From contig JAHHHI010000063.1 of assembly GCA_019359435.1 (NCBI GenBank), positions 62,001 through 126,000 of the forward strand: DNA of 64,000 bases. Reading direction: 5' to 3'. The notes beneath the pieces were generated by a model. The model was given only the letters and a program-made list of their open reading frames with translations, made no database searches and was not told where the DNA came from. Below are positions 51,545 to 60,203 of this stretch, one piece after another. A program made the position numbers and the translations under genes. The first letter of the stretch is position 1; each line of letters opens with the position of its first letter. Source of the DNA: Kaiparowitsia implicata GSE-PSE-MK54-09C. Lineage in GTDB: Bacteria; Cyanobacteriota; Cyanobacteriia; Elainellales; Elainellaceae.

Positions 51545-53614
51545 ATGAACACCCTCTTCTTTCGCCTGCTCGATGCCGAAGACAAAGGCACCACCTTACA
51601 AGAAGCCATTGCTGCCTTGTCGCAGAACCCAACGCCAGAAGCATTTGCAGTGAATCCTGAATCGTTTGAGCAAGTGCCGGGAGCACCTTTTGCCTATTGG
51701 GTGAGTGATGCAGTTAAGAAGACGTTTAACAGACTACCTTTATTAGAAAGCGAAAGAATAAACGGAAGGGTTGGACTGCAATCATCTGATGATTTTAGGT
51801 TTTTACGCCTCAAGTGGGAAATAAATGGTTCAAGATGCTCGAAAACAGAAACTCATGGAGCTTGGTGTACCTTCGCAAAAGGAGGTGAACATTCTTATTT
51901 CTATTCTTTTCATCATTTGGTAATTAATTGGGGTATTGATGGAGAAGAAATTAAATCTTGGGCTGGCTCACTATACAACAAATCTCATTGGTCTAGAATA
52001 ATTAAAAATACCGACTTTTATTTTAGACCCGGTCTGACTTGGTCAAGCCGAACTACTAGTGGCTTGAGTGTTCGAACTATGCCTTCTCAATGTATTTTTG
52101 CTCATAAAGGGCCAGCTATTTTTATGAGAGGAGATAATTCATTAGACCTTTTATCATTACTATCTATTCTTAACAGCAAAGCTTTTCATTTACTCATTGA
52201 GCTTCAGCTCGCAGCAGCAGACGCAGCAGCACGTTCCTACGAAGTAGGTTTGCTTCAGCAGACACCTATTCCTCAATTCACTTTGGAATTAACTAAGAAA
52301 TTGGCGACTCTCGCTCGTCGCGCTTGGTCTCTCAAACGCAGTCTTGACACCATCACCCAAACCTCCCACGCCTTCATCCTTCCCGCCCTACTGCAAGTCC
52401 AGGGTGCCACCCTCAGCCAGCGCGCCCAAGCCTGGGCCACCACCGTCGCCACCACCGAGCAAGAGCTAGCCCAAATCCAAGCCGAAATCGATGCCCTCGC
52501 CTTTGACCTCTACGGCATCAGCCCCGAAGAAGTGGGGGTAGGAGAGCAGGCAGCAGGCAGTATGCAGCAGGCAGAAGGGGAGATAGAGCAGGCAGACTCC
52601 GAACTGCCCACTTCCGAAGACGACGAAGACGACACCACCGAATCCGCCGACCTCCCCTCCCTCGTCCATGGCCTGATCGAATACGCCCTCGGCGTTGCCC
52701 TCGGTCGCTTTGACCTCCGCCTCGCCACTGGCGAACATTCCCATACCCCCGAACCCGAACCCTTCGATCCCCTCCCCACCTGCTCCCCCGGCATGTTGGT
52801 CACCGCCGATGGCTTACCCCCCACTTCTGCCGAAGCACTGCCCCCCAACTACCCCATCGACATCCCCTTCAACGGCATCCTCGTAGACGACGAAGGCCAC
52901 CCCAGCGACATCATCACCCCCATCCGCCAGGTGCTCGACCTGATCTGGGGCGACCAAGCTGGCGACATCGAGCAAGAAGCCTGTCAAATCCTCAGAGTCT
53001 CCAGCCTGCGCGACTACATCGCTAAACCCAGCGCCTTCTTCGCCGAGCACCTCAGCCGCTACTCTAAAAGCCGCCGCCAGGCCCCCATCTACTGGCCCCT
53101 CTCCACCCGCTCCGGCGGTTACACCCTCTGGCTCTACTACCACCGCCTCACCGACCAAACCCTCTACACCTGCATCAACGACTTTGTAGAGCCCAAACTG
53201 CACCAGGTCAACCAGGCCACCACCCAGCTCCGCAGCCAAACCAGCCGCAACCGCGACGAAGACAAACGCCTCGAAACCCTCCAAACCCTAGAGCTAGAAC
53301 TCATCGACCTCCGCGACGAACTGCTCCGCATCGCCCAGCTGCCCTACAAACCCAACCTCAACGACGGCGTCCAAATCACCGCCGCCCCCCTCTGGCCGCT
53401 CTTTGGCCTCAAAAAGTGGCAGACCAAACTCAAAGACACCTGGAAGAAGCTGGGAAAAGGTGACTACGACTGGGCACACCTGGCCTACGCCATCTGGCCC
53501 GACCGAGTGCGCGAGAAGTGTAAGGGGGATAAGTCGCTGGCCATAGCTCATGACCTCGAAGCACTCTACGAGGCCCCGCCCGAGAAACCCAAAAAGAGCC
53601 GCCGCAAAGGTTAG
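51545..53614 (+). CDS. pglX: BREX PglX, C-terminal part of a split gene
   Basis: A 689-residue continuation of PglX. It starts NTLFFRLLDAEDKG, exactly where the N-terminal part stops, and continues through PGAPFAYWVSDAV, GLQSSDDFRFLRLKWE, WCTFAKGGEHS, FRPGLTWSSRT and RSYEVGLLQQTPIPQ, the specificity region of the BREX methyltransferase. A low-complexity acidic stretch near residues 334-375 is coded by GCAGGCAG-type repeats. The C-terminal part is GC-rich while 51720-52300 is AT-rich. No strong ribosome binding site precedes the ATG. It may be translated separately and assemble with the N-terminal half. Confidence 0.85.
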   Translation: MNTLFFRLLDAEDKGTTLQEAIAALSQNPTPEAFAVNPESFEQVPGAPFAYWVSDAVKKTFNRLPLLESERINGRVGLQSSDDFRFLRLKWEINGSRCSKTETHGAWCTFAKGGEHSYFYSFHHLVINWGIDGEEIKSWAGSLYNKSHWSRIIKNTDFYFRPGLTWSSRTTSGLSVRTMPSQCIFAHKGPAIFMRGDNSLDLLSLLSILNSKAFHLLIELQLAAADAAARSYEVGLLQQTPIPQFTLELTKKLATLARRAWSLKRSLDTITQTSHAFILPALLQVQGATLSQRAQAWATTVATTEQELAQIQAEIDALAFDLYGISPEEVGVGEQAAGSMQQAEGEIEQADSELPTSEDDEDDTTESADLPSLVHGLIEYALGVALGRFDLRLATGEHSHTPEPEPFDPLPTCSPGMLVTADGLPPTSAEALPPNYPIDIPFNGILVDDEGHPSDIITPIRQVLDLIWGDQAGDIEQEACQILRVSSLRDYIAKPSAFFAEHLSRYSKSRRQAPIYWPLSTRSGGYTLWLYYHRLTDQTLYTCINDFVEPKLHQVNQATTQLRSQTSRNRDEDKRLETLQTLELELIDLRDELLRIAQLPYKPNLNDGVQITAAPLWPLFGLKKWQTKLKDTWKKLGKGDYDWAHLAYAIWPDRVREKCKGDKSLAIAHDLEALYEAPPEKPKKSRRKG

Positions 53615-53640
53615 CGGCACATAATAGGGCATTTCCCCCG

Positions 53641-54273
53641 ATGCCGGATACTATATACTCAGCATCTATCGAAACTGAGCTTATGACTGGTAATGCTGAC
53701 GAACCGAATCAGGCAAGCGGGTCGCTAGCCTTTCTTAATTCATTTTGGGCTGACTTATCTAAGCAAGAAAAAATTATTCTCGGTGCTCCCTCAGTTCTTC
53801 TCATTACAGTCCTTTGGAATTTGGATAAATTTCCAGAGGATCTCAAATCTCTAGCGGTTGTAACTGCTGTATGTGTCTTTGTGGTTGCATGGTTAATTGT
53901 CCTCGCAACCCAGTGGAGGAGAAGTAAGAATCGCAATTACTCCTTAGCTCGCGAAAGAGACTTAATCATAGAAAATTGGAATACTCGATATGAACAAATG
54001 CATGAACTCAGGAAGAAGGTAACTAAAATTCAAAAAGATTTAGAGTCTTTAGTGCAGGAGGGAAGGCTGGAACTGCATAACCAATCCTTAATCGACCTCA
54101 GCGCATTAGTTTCAGAAATCGATAAATACATAGACACAACTAATCGCAGAGTTTTAGAAATTGAGCAGTCAGAGGAAGTGGTTAAAACTCCTGAAGAAAA
54201 CCAAGCCATTGTTGACATGCTCAAGAGCCAAGCACCAACTGAAACTATTCCTAATCGCTCAATTTCTGAGTAA
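53641..54273 (+). CDS. membrane protein with coiled coil, function unknown
   Basis: A 210-residue protein. Two hydrophobic segments at about residues 45-60 (IILGAPSVLLITVLW) and 72-91 (AVVTAVCVFVVAWLIVLATQ) form a hairpin in the membrane. They are followed by a basic stretch and a long coiled coil (about 115-180). It starts 26 bp after pglX on the same strand. Its last codons overlap the end of the convergent gene at 54251. It is AT-richer than the BREX genes. It may be a defence accessory gene in the pglX-pglZ interval; no family was recognised. Confidence 0.6.
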   Translation: MPDTIYSASIETELMTGNADEPNQASGSLAFLNSFWADLSKQEKIILGAPSVLLITVLWNLDKFPEDLKSLAVVTAVCVFVVAWLIVLATQWRRSKNRNYSLARERDLIIENWNTRYEQMHELRKKVTKIQKDLESLVQEGRLELHNQSLIDLSALVSEIDKYIDTTNRRVLEIEQSEEVVKTPEENQAIVDMLKSQAPTETIPNRSISE

Positions 54274-54721
54274 ATTCTTTAGCTAAGTATTCATAGTAAT
54301 GGGCAGATGCTGGAACGTCTCCGCTCTTAGCTTTATATTGAAAAACCCGTATGAAAATATTTTTAGGATGACCAAGTCCAGCTTTTACACCTGCCCTCAG
54401 GAATGGTCGAACCCCCCATTTATCAAGCACATCATATGTGCCAGCAATCATGGCATGTTTCACCAATTCATCGAAGTAAGTTATAGCCTCGCCTTCGCTG
54501 CCTTTGGGGATTAAGCATCCTTGTCGATGAAGGTTGCCAAAAAGTTCATCAAGACGTTTGAGGTAGGCTGCTGAGCCCAACGCATAATTAGTTTGCTCTT
54601 CAAGCAGTTTCTCCCGGTATTTAGCCAAGTTTTGCTTGACCGTAGGGGCCGCTTGGCAATTCACGTGCTGAATCTGGCGTTCTAAAGCATCCATGGCGTT
54701 TCTAAATTCGTTCCAGTTCAT
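54251..54721 (-). CDS. hypothetical protein
   Basis: A 156-residue, mostly helical protein on the opposite strand to the BREX operon, overlapping the 3' end of the preceding gene by 23 bases. Segments such as YAIGS-like ALGSAAYLKRLDELFGNLHRQG and the C-terminal YYEYLAKEF give no family. It has no signal peptide or membrane segment. Its orientation and composition mark it as a later arrival in the BREX locus. Confidence 0.5.
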   Translation of the reverse strand: MNWNEFRNAMDALERQIQHVNCQAAPTVKQNLAKYREKLLEEQTNYALGSAAYLKRLDELFGNLHRQGCLIPKGSEGEAITYFDELVKHAMIAGTYDVLDKWGVRPFLRAGVKAGLGHPKNIFIRVFQYKAKSGDVPASAHYYEYLAKEFTQKLSD

Positions 54722-54923
54722 CAGCCGGTTGCCTCATAACAATCTTCATACCCGTCTTTCTCGTGCATCCTTGACAGATCAGGACAGATCAGATCAGCAC
54801 GATTAGAAACTTGATGAAGATTGCAGGCTATCCGGCAAATCTTATCTACAGCATCATAGTACAATTGAACTAGAGTTGCGTGAAAACCTCATAATTTTTA
54901 GCAAATCCTGGGCAGGGCACTTA

Positions 54924-55835
54924 GAGGCTGTTTTAAAAGTCAGATTTTTGGTAGGAAAGCTCACACGGGAATAGGCTGGCAGTACGAAAACGTCAGCCCC
55001 GTATGAGCCATGAGCAAAGCCTACACCAGCAATCTCACCCGTGACCAGTTCGACCTGATTGCCCCCCTGCTGCCTGCGGCAAAACCCGGTGGCCGCCCAC
55101 GCAGCGTCTGTCTGTGGGTTATCCTCAATGCCATTCTTTATGTGGTTGTCCAAGGCTGTAAATGGCGAGACCTCCCTGCAGACTTTCCCGCTTGGTCAAC
55201 CGCCTACACCTACTTTCGCAACTGGCGCAAGGATGGCACTTGGCAGGTGGTTCATGACCGCATTCGGGGCTGGACAAGAGCCGATGCAGGCCGACCCGAA
55301 AGCCCCTCAGAAGCGATCATCGACAGTCAAACCGTTCCGACTTCCCCCATGACCAATCAGGCCGTAGGCTATGACGGCGCTAAGAAAATTAAGGGCCGTA
55401 AGCGCCACACTGTAGTGGATACCTTGGGTCTGGTAATGATGGTTGTCGTGACGGCGGCCAATGTCCCCGAGCGTCAGGGTGGGCAGCAAGCCCTCAGCAA
55501 ACTCAAAGGGCTCGTAGACCAAGTGAGTCGGCTCTATCTGGTGTGGGCGGATGGGGGCTATAGCGGTCAGCCCTTTATGAAATGGGTGATGGATAGTCTG
55601 GGGTGGGTGTTGCAGGTGGTGCTACGCTCGCAGGAGCGTCAGGGATTTGTCTTGCTCAAGAAGCGCTGGGTAGTGGAACGAACGTTTGGCTGGTGGCAGT
55701 GGTATCGGCGGTTAAACGTCGATTATGAACGCTTGCCTGAGAGTGCAGAGGCGATGATTCAGATCGCGATGATTCGGCTGATGCTCAGGCGGTTGGCCTA
55801 AATTGATACTGCACCCCACCTTTTAAAACAGCCTC
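54924..55835 (+). mobile_element. intact IS5-family insertion sequence with 3-bp target duplication
   Basis: Perfect 16-bp terminal inverted repeats GAGGCTGTTTTAAAAG at 54924-54939 and, inverted, at 55820-55835. They are flanked by TTA on both sides (54921-54923 and 55836-55838), a 3-bp TNA duplication as in the ISL2/IS1031-type groups of IS5. It is 912 bp long with one transposase gene. Intact ends suggest a recent insertion into the pglX-pglZ interval. Confidence 0.92.
55010..55801 (+). CDS. IS5-family DDE transposase
   Basis: A 263-residue complete transposase. The N-terminal DUF4096-type segment (TRDQFDLIAPLLP, then GGRPRSV) is followed by the DDE core. The first Asp is in IDSQTVPTS, the second in WADGGYSGQPF and the Glu in VVERTFGWWQWYRRL. 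It is coded in a single frame with no frameshift. The gene fills most of the 912-bp element and lies in the same direction as the BREX operon. Confidence 0.92.
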   Translation: MSKAYTSNLTRDQFDLIAPLLPAAKPGGRPRSVCLWVILNAILYVVVQGCKWRDLPADFPAWSTAYTYFRNWRKDGTWQVVHDRIRGWTRADAGRPESPSEAIIDSQTVPTSPMTNQAVGYDGAKKIKGRKRHTVVDTLGLVMMVVVTAANVPERQGGQQALSKLKGLVDQVSRLYLVWADGGYSGQPFMKWVMDSLGWVLQVVLRSQERQGFVLLKKRWVVERTFGWWQWYRRLNVDYERLPESAEAMIQIAMIRLMLRRLA

Positions 55836-56064
55836 TTAGATCTTGAGCTTTTTGAAACGCCTGGATGCTTGATTTGCAAGGCTTTCAGGCCTATGGCGGC
55901 TCTAGTAGCTGTAGCTAAGTAAAGAGGGCTAGCTGCTGTGTATGTCGCGGCAGGCTGCTCCCAGCTTGTCTAAGATCACAAAAAATAGGGTCCTGGCGAA
56001 TCCATAACCCTGCACATGTTTGATAATTGGGTTGAAGCTCCCATTCCAGGAGGATTCCACAAGT

Positions 56065-56289
56065 ATGGAACAGGCCACCATAGAGCAAGCTCTCCTAGAG
56101 CAAGTTCGCGCCCTCACCCCCGCTCAACAGCAAGAAGTCCTAGACTTCGCCGCCTTCCTGCGCCAAAAACCGCCCCAACCCTCTCCCAAAGCTCGCACCC
56201 CTGGGCTTCACAAAGATGACTCATACTGGATGGCCGATGATTTTGACGATCCGCTGCCCGACGAGTTTTGGCTTGGTGAAGACGCATGA
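56065..56289 (+). CDS. vapB: VapB-like antitoxin (DUF2281 type)
   Basis: A 74-residue protein from ATG 56065, with AGGAGG at 56048-56053; an upstream in-frame ATG at 56020 lacks such a site. The N-terminal helix (EQALLEQVRALTPAQQQEVL) and DFAAFLRQK are typical of DUF2281 antitoxins. The acidic C-terminal tail (DDFDDPLPDEFWLGED) probably wraps the toxin. Its stop overlaps the start of the PIN toxin gene (ATGA). Confidence 0.82.
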   Translation: MEQATIEQALLEQVRALTPAQQQEVLDFAAFLRQKPPQPSPKARTPGLHKDDSYWMADDFDDPLPDEFWLGEDA

Positions 56290-56678
56290 AAATTCTACTC
56301 GACACCCATGCCTTTATCTGGTGGGACAGAGATACTGCCAAACTTCCAACGGCTACACTTGACCGCCTCCAGTCCCCTGAGAACCAAGTGCTGTTGAGCC
56401 TTGTTAGCCTCTGGGAAATTCAGATCAAACTTCAGCTCGGCAAGCTAACCCTCAGAGGTGATCTAGCCGATATCGTTCGGCAACAGCAGGCTGAGGGTAA
56501 TATCACCCTGCTGCCTATCGAGTTTTCGCATATTTTAGAACTTGAACAACTCCCCCAGCACCACCGAGACCCATTTGACCGCTTACTAATTTCCCAAGGT
56601 CGAGTTGAGTTGGCTGCTATTGTTACCCGTGATGCCATCTTTGAGAGCTACGACTGCCAAGTTCTTTGGCAGTCGTAG
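56286..56678 (+). CDS. vapC: VapC-like PIN-domain toxin
   Basis: A 130-residue PIN-domain ribonuclease. Acidic residues are conserved: Asp6 in LLDTHAF, Glu43 in SLWEIQIK, Asp in RDPFDRLLI and Asp in VTRDAIFESY. VapC toxins cleave tRNA or rRNA and are inhibited by the adjacent antitoxin. The pair sits between the IS element and the AlbA_2-PIWI gene, inside the BREX locus. Confidence 0.88.
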   Translation: MKILLDTHAFIWWDRDTAKLPTATLDRLQSPENQVLLSLVSLWEIQIKLQLGKLTLRGDLADIVRQQQAEGNITLLPIEFSHILELEQLPQHHRDPFDRLLISQGRVELAAIVTRDAIFESYDCQVLWQS

Positions 56679-56790
56679 CTCTAACCGAAAACCTAATCCC
56701 TATGCTCAATAGTCCAAGCTTGTTTCACTGTCTTTGCAAGTCGCTACACTAAGATTTATTTCCTTTGGCTCTAAAGCTGGATCTACGATA

Positions 56791-59700
56791 ATGCCTGACC
56801 CTAGAGACATTTTTGAGCACCCTATTAATCACTGGAACTTTCTCACAGCATCAGAAGATACAGAGTTTGAAGGGCAATATTTTGATCGCAAAGAGGCAGG
56901 ACGAGCAAAGCCAGGCAAGAACTTCAAAGATGCCGATCTGAATGGTGCGATTGATGGCATCAAGGAATGCATTTCAGCATTTGCCAACAAAAACAAGTCA
57001 GGAAGCTTATTAGTTATTGGCATTTCAAAAAAAGGTGAAGTTAAAGGACTTGGCCACCTATCTGATCCTCAAAGAAGTAGATTGACAGCTTTCAATGCTC
57101 TTTTATCCGATCAATCAGCTCAGGCAAAATTTTTCGAATGCACCAACGACTCTAAAAAGCAAGACTTTATTTGCTTGGTGTATGTGCCCTATACTTCACG
57201 GCGAATTTGCCAAACGCTAGGCAACCATCCTCGTGCATGGATAAGGCAAGGCACCCAAAATATCTGCCTTACCCAAGAACAACTAGAGCAGCTTCGAAGA
57301 GACAAAAAAGTTGTAGATTATGAGCAAGATGACTGCTGCTCCTATAATCCCAAGGATTTAGATAATGGAACTTTTCAAGAGTTCCGCAAAGCGTTTCTAT
57401 CCAACTCTTCCTACGAGTACGACAACGAAGAACTTCTCTACCAAATAGGAGCCATTAATCAAGATAACAGTGGCTATATTTTTACGAATTCAGGATATCT
57501 TTTCTTTTCTGCCAATCCACAGAGAGTATTGCCTGCATCCTATATTCGCCTGTTGAGGTTTGAGAGCAATATTGAAGATGGTGACAACAGAGGTTTGCCA
57601 ACATTTGACAAAAAATTTACAGGTTCAATCACCAAACAGATTAGGGATATTAGAACTTTTTTTAGAGAATCAGGTTTCTTCAAACTTTATCAGAGAAGAA
57701 ATGCTGACGGCGGCTTTATTGAAGAGCCTGAATATCCTTTCATCGCCGTTGATGAGGCAATCGTCAATGCAGTAGCCCATCGTGAGTATGCCATTGGACT
57801 GCCCATTGAGTGCTTCGCTTACAAAAACGCTTTTGTTGTCCAAAATTCGGGACGGCTTCAGCAAAGAGATAAAGATGTACCCGAATTTTTCTCTCTTGAA
57901 GAGACAAAGCTAAATTCCTCACCACGCAACCCAAAATTAATTGAGTGGTTAAAAATGATGCGCGATGAGCGAGGGGCCGAATTTGTGAGAGCCCTTAGCG
58001 AAGGAACAAAGCGTATGCGTGAAGAAATGAAGGCTTTGAACCTTCTAGCCCCAGAGTACAAAATAGGGGAAAGTCAGACAACGGTGATTTTGTTTAATAA
58101 AGCACAAGATCGGGAAACAGCTTTTCGCCTTAATAAGCAACAAAAAACCACTGAGTTTACTAATCTTTTCCTTCTAAACTTCATCTCTGAAGATTCGCAG
58201 ACTCTTAATCTTAGACAAGTTTCGCCTCACTATAAGACAATGATGGCCAGCCTGAGAGAAGTCCTTTCAAGCGAAGGATGGTATATAGACAGATTTAAAT
58301 TTGGTAGGCTTATAGCTCACCGGCAAGGCATACACATTCCTCTAAATCCGGAGGTCAACAAATTTATCAGATTCTATCCTGCCTATATTTTTCAAGTCAG
58401 GCAGTATTTTGGAAAATATTACTTATGTATTGACTACACCTTGGAGATTAAAAATATAAAAAATCTTTTTGAGTGTCTTGTGCATTTTTCGGCGGAGGAA
58501 TTAATTGATAGTTCAGCAGTTGTAAAATATGATGGATGGGAGCTAGGGAGAATCATCTCGATTGACTCTGAATGGACTGTCGTATACCTATTTGACTTTA
58601 AGCAAGAAGTTCAGGTCGCTACTAATAAAGTCATCCCCAACCTGACAAGAGCACAAATCGATAAAGTCTTGCAGGACTCTAACATCAAGTTTGATCTACC
58701 AAGAGCTATCAAGGAACATAGCTTGGCTCTAGAGCCTAGCTCTTCAAGAACTCGCTCTGAAAAAACACAGTCAGTCGCAAAAGATCTCGCGGCTGAAGTA
58801 TTTCCTTTGAAAATTAATGATTTCCTATGCTATTTGTCGCCGGAACCAGCACCTTTAAGTAGACGCCAAGCTTTTGTAGACAGCTTTCAGGTTCGCAGCA
58901 TCCCAGAGCCCGATGTTGAATTCAGTCATCATCGCGAATCCAAAGATATACGAATTGGGATAACTCAATTTGGATCTTACAGTGATGACAAAAAGACTAT
59001 TGAGATTGTTCCTATTTGTGGGTCAAGTTTACAAGGAGGCATGACTACATTAATCAACAGGCTTAAAACAGGAAAATATAAGTATCGTGGATCTGAACGT
59101 ACATTTAGTACCCGTCTGAATTATTCTTCAGTCATTACGCCTAGTTCGGTCAAAGATACACTCAGTGAGTGCAGTAGATTAATATCGGAGCATCCAGAGT
59201 GGCAAGGTAACGATGCACTTGATCGAATCTTTCTGATCCACATTCCTGAAAGAGGATATTCCATTGATGATGAATCTTCTCCTTATTATACTATCAAGAG
59301 ATTTTTATTCGAGAATGGCATCCCCTGCCAAATGGTTGACACATCTACTCTTCTTAATCCGGATTGGAAAGATCTTAATTTGGCTTTAAATTTAGTTGCA
59401 AAGTGTGGAGTTACACCGTGGGTATTGCCAGGAGCAATACCTGATGCCGACTTCTTTATTGGGCTCTCTTATACACAAAGTAGGCGAGGGGACTATGATC
59501 GACTGATGGGATACGCAAACGTATTTGATCAATATGGTAAATGGCAATTTTATTCTGGCAACACCGACGCTTTTCCCTACATTGAAAAGACGAAATATTT
59601 TGAAGAACTGATTGAGGAAACCATTCAGAAGCTATCTTTATCTGAAACACCAAGTATTTATTTTCACTACTCTGCCAAGTTTTCTGGAGAGGACAGATCT

Positions 59701-60159
59701 GCCATACTAAAAGCCGCCCGGAGAGTTAAGCCACAAGGAAAATATTCGTTCATTTGGATAAACTCTCATCATAACGTGAGGCTTTATGACAGCCGAGCAG
59801 AAGGAGATGGTAGCTTGAGTAGAGGAGATTACTTTATTGCATCTCCAAATCAAATTTATCTCTCAACCACAGGATTTAACCCTTACAGAAAGGCACTTGG
59901 AACTCCCCTAATGCTTGAAATAAATACGAGGGTTGAGTACCCAGAAAATACTCCGAATCCTCCTCCTGACTTAAAGGCCATTGCTGCTCAGATACTAAGT
60001 CTTACAAAACTTAATTGGGGATCTACTGATTCTCTATGTGGCGAACCTATAACAACTAAATATGCAGGTGATATTGCATATTTAACATCTGCTTTCTTGA
60101 GGCAAGGATCTTCGTTTAAGCTCCACCCTGCGTTAGAAAGAACACCATGGTTCATCTAG
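56791..60159 (+). CDS. AlbA_2/Schlafen-like + HATPase_c_4-like + Argonaute-like (MID-PIWI) fusion protein
   Basis: A 1122-residue protein from ATG 56791; a TTG at 56734 is a less likely start. An AlbA_2 domain (about 25-170) shows FDRKEA and the GSLLVIGISKKGEVKGL strand-turn. A HATPase_c_4-like domain of the RecG-related type (about 190-450) has EAIVNAVAHREY at 322-333. Residues 480-800 may hold Argonaute N/L-like parts. The MID domain shows YTIKRFLFENGIPCQ with Tyr833, Lys836 and Gln847, plus Lys871 in VAKCG. The PIWI domain follows (FIGLSYTQ, SIYFHYSAK, QILSLTKLNWGS, KYAGDIAYLTSA). Catalytic Asp sites read Ser893 and Ser961, so slicing is unlikely. AT-rich relative to flanking pglZ. Confidence 0.8.
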   Translation: MPDPRDIFEHPINHWNFLTASEDTEFEGQYFDRKEAGRAKPGKNFKDADLNGAIDGIKECISAFANKNKSGSLLVIGISKKGEVKGLGHLSDPQRSRLTAFNALLSDQSAQAKFFECTNDSKKQDFICLVYVPYTSRRICQTLGNHPRAWIRQGTQNICLTQEQLEQLRRDKKVVDYEQDDCCSYNPKDLDNGTFQEFRKAFLSNSSYEYDNEELLYQIGAINQDNSGYIFTNSGYLFFSANPQRVLPASYIRLLRFESNIEDGDNRGLPTFDKKFTGSITKQIRDIRTFFRESGFFKLYQRRNADGGFIEEPEYPFIAVDEAIVNAVAHREYAIGLPIECFAYKNAFVVQNSGRLQQRDKDVPEFFSLEETKLNSSPRNPKLIEWLKMMRDERGAEFVRALSEGTKRMREEMKALNLLAPEYKIGESQTTVILFNKAQDRETAFRLNKQQKTTEFTNLFLLNFISEDSQTLNLRQVSPHYKTMMASLREVLSSEGWYIDRFKFGRLIAHRQGIHIPLNPEVNKFIRFYPAYIFQVRQYFGKYYLCIDYTLEIKNIKNLFECLVHFSAEELIDSSAVVKYDGWELGRIISIDSEWTVVYLFDFKQEVQVATNKVIPNLTRAQIDKVLQDSNIKFDLPRAIKEHSLALEPSSSRTRSEKTQSVAKDLAAEVFPLKINDFLCYLSPEPAPLSRRQAFVDSFQVRSIPEPDVEFSHHRESKDIRIGITQFGSYSDDKKTIEIVPICGSSLQGGMTTLINRLKTGKYKYRGSERTFSTRLNYSSVITPSSVKDTLSECSRLISEHPEWQGNDALDRIFLIHIPERGYSIDDESSPYYTIKRFLFENGIPCQMVDTSTLLNPDWKDLNLALNLVAKCGVTPWVLPGAIPDADFFIGLSYTQSRRGDYDRLMGYANVFDQYGKWQFYSGNTDAFPYIEKTKYFEELIEETIQKLSLSETPSIYFHYSAKFSGEDRSAILKAARRVKPQGKYSFIWINSHHNVRLYDSRAEGDGSLSRGDYFIASPNQIYLSTTGFNPYRKALGTPLMLEINTRVEYPENTPNPPPDLKAIAAQILSLTKLNWGSTDSLCGEPITTKYAGDIAYLTSAFLRQGSSFKLHPALERTPWFI

Positions 60160-60203
60160 CCATAAAGAGTTCTTGTGTGCCATTAACTTCCTCGCCATAA
60201 ATT

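Noticed and set aside
54921-55838. 4- or 5-bp target duplication (CTTAG) for the IS5 element
   Set aside because: The bases outside TTA belong to the inverted repeat on one side only; TTA gives symmetrical 16-bp ends.
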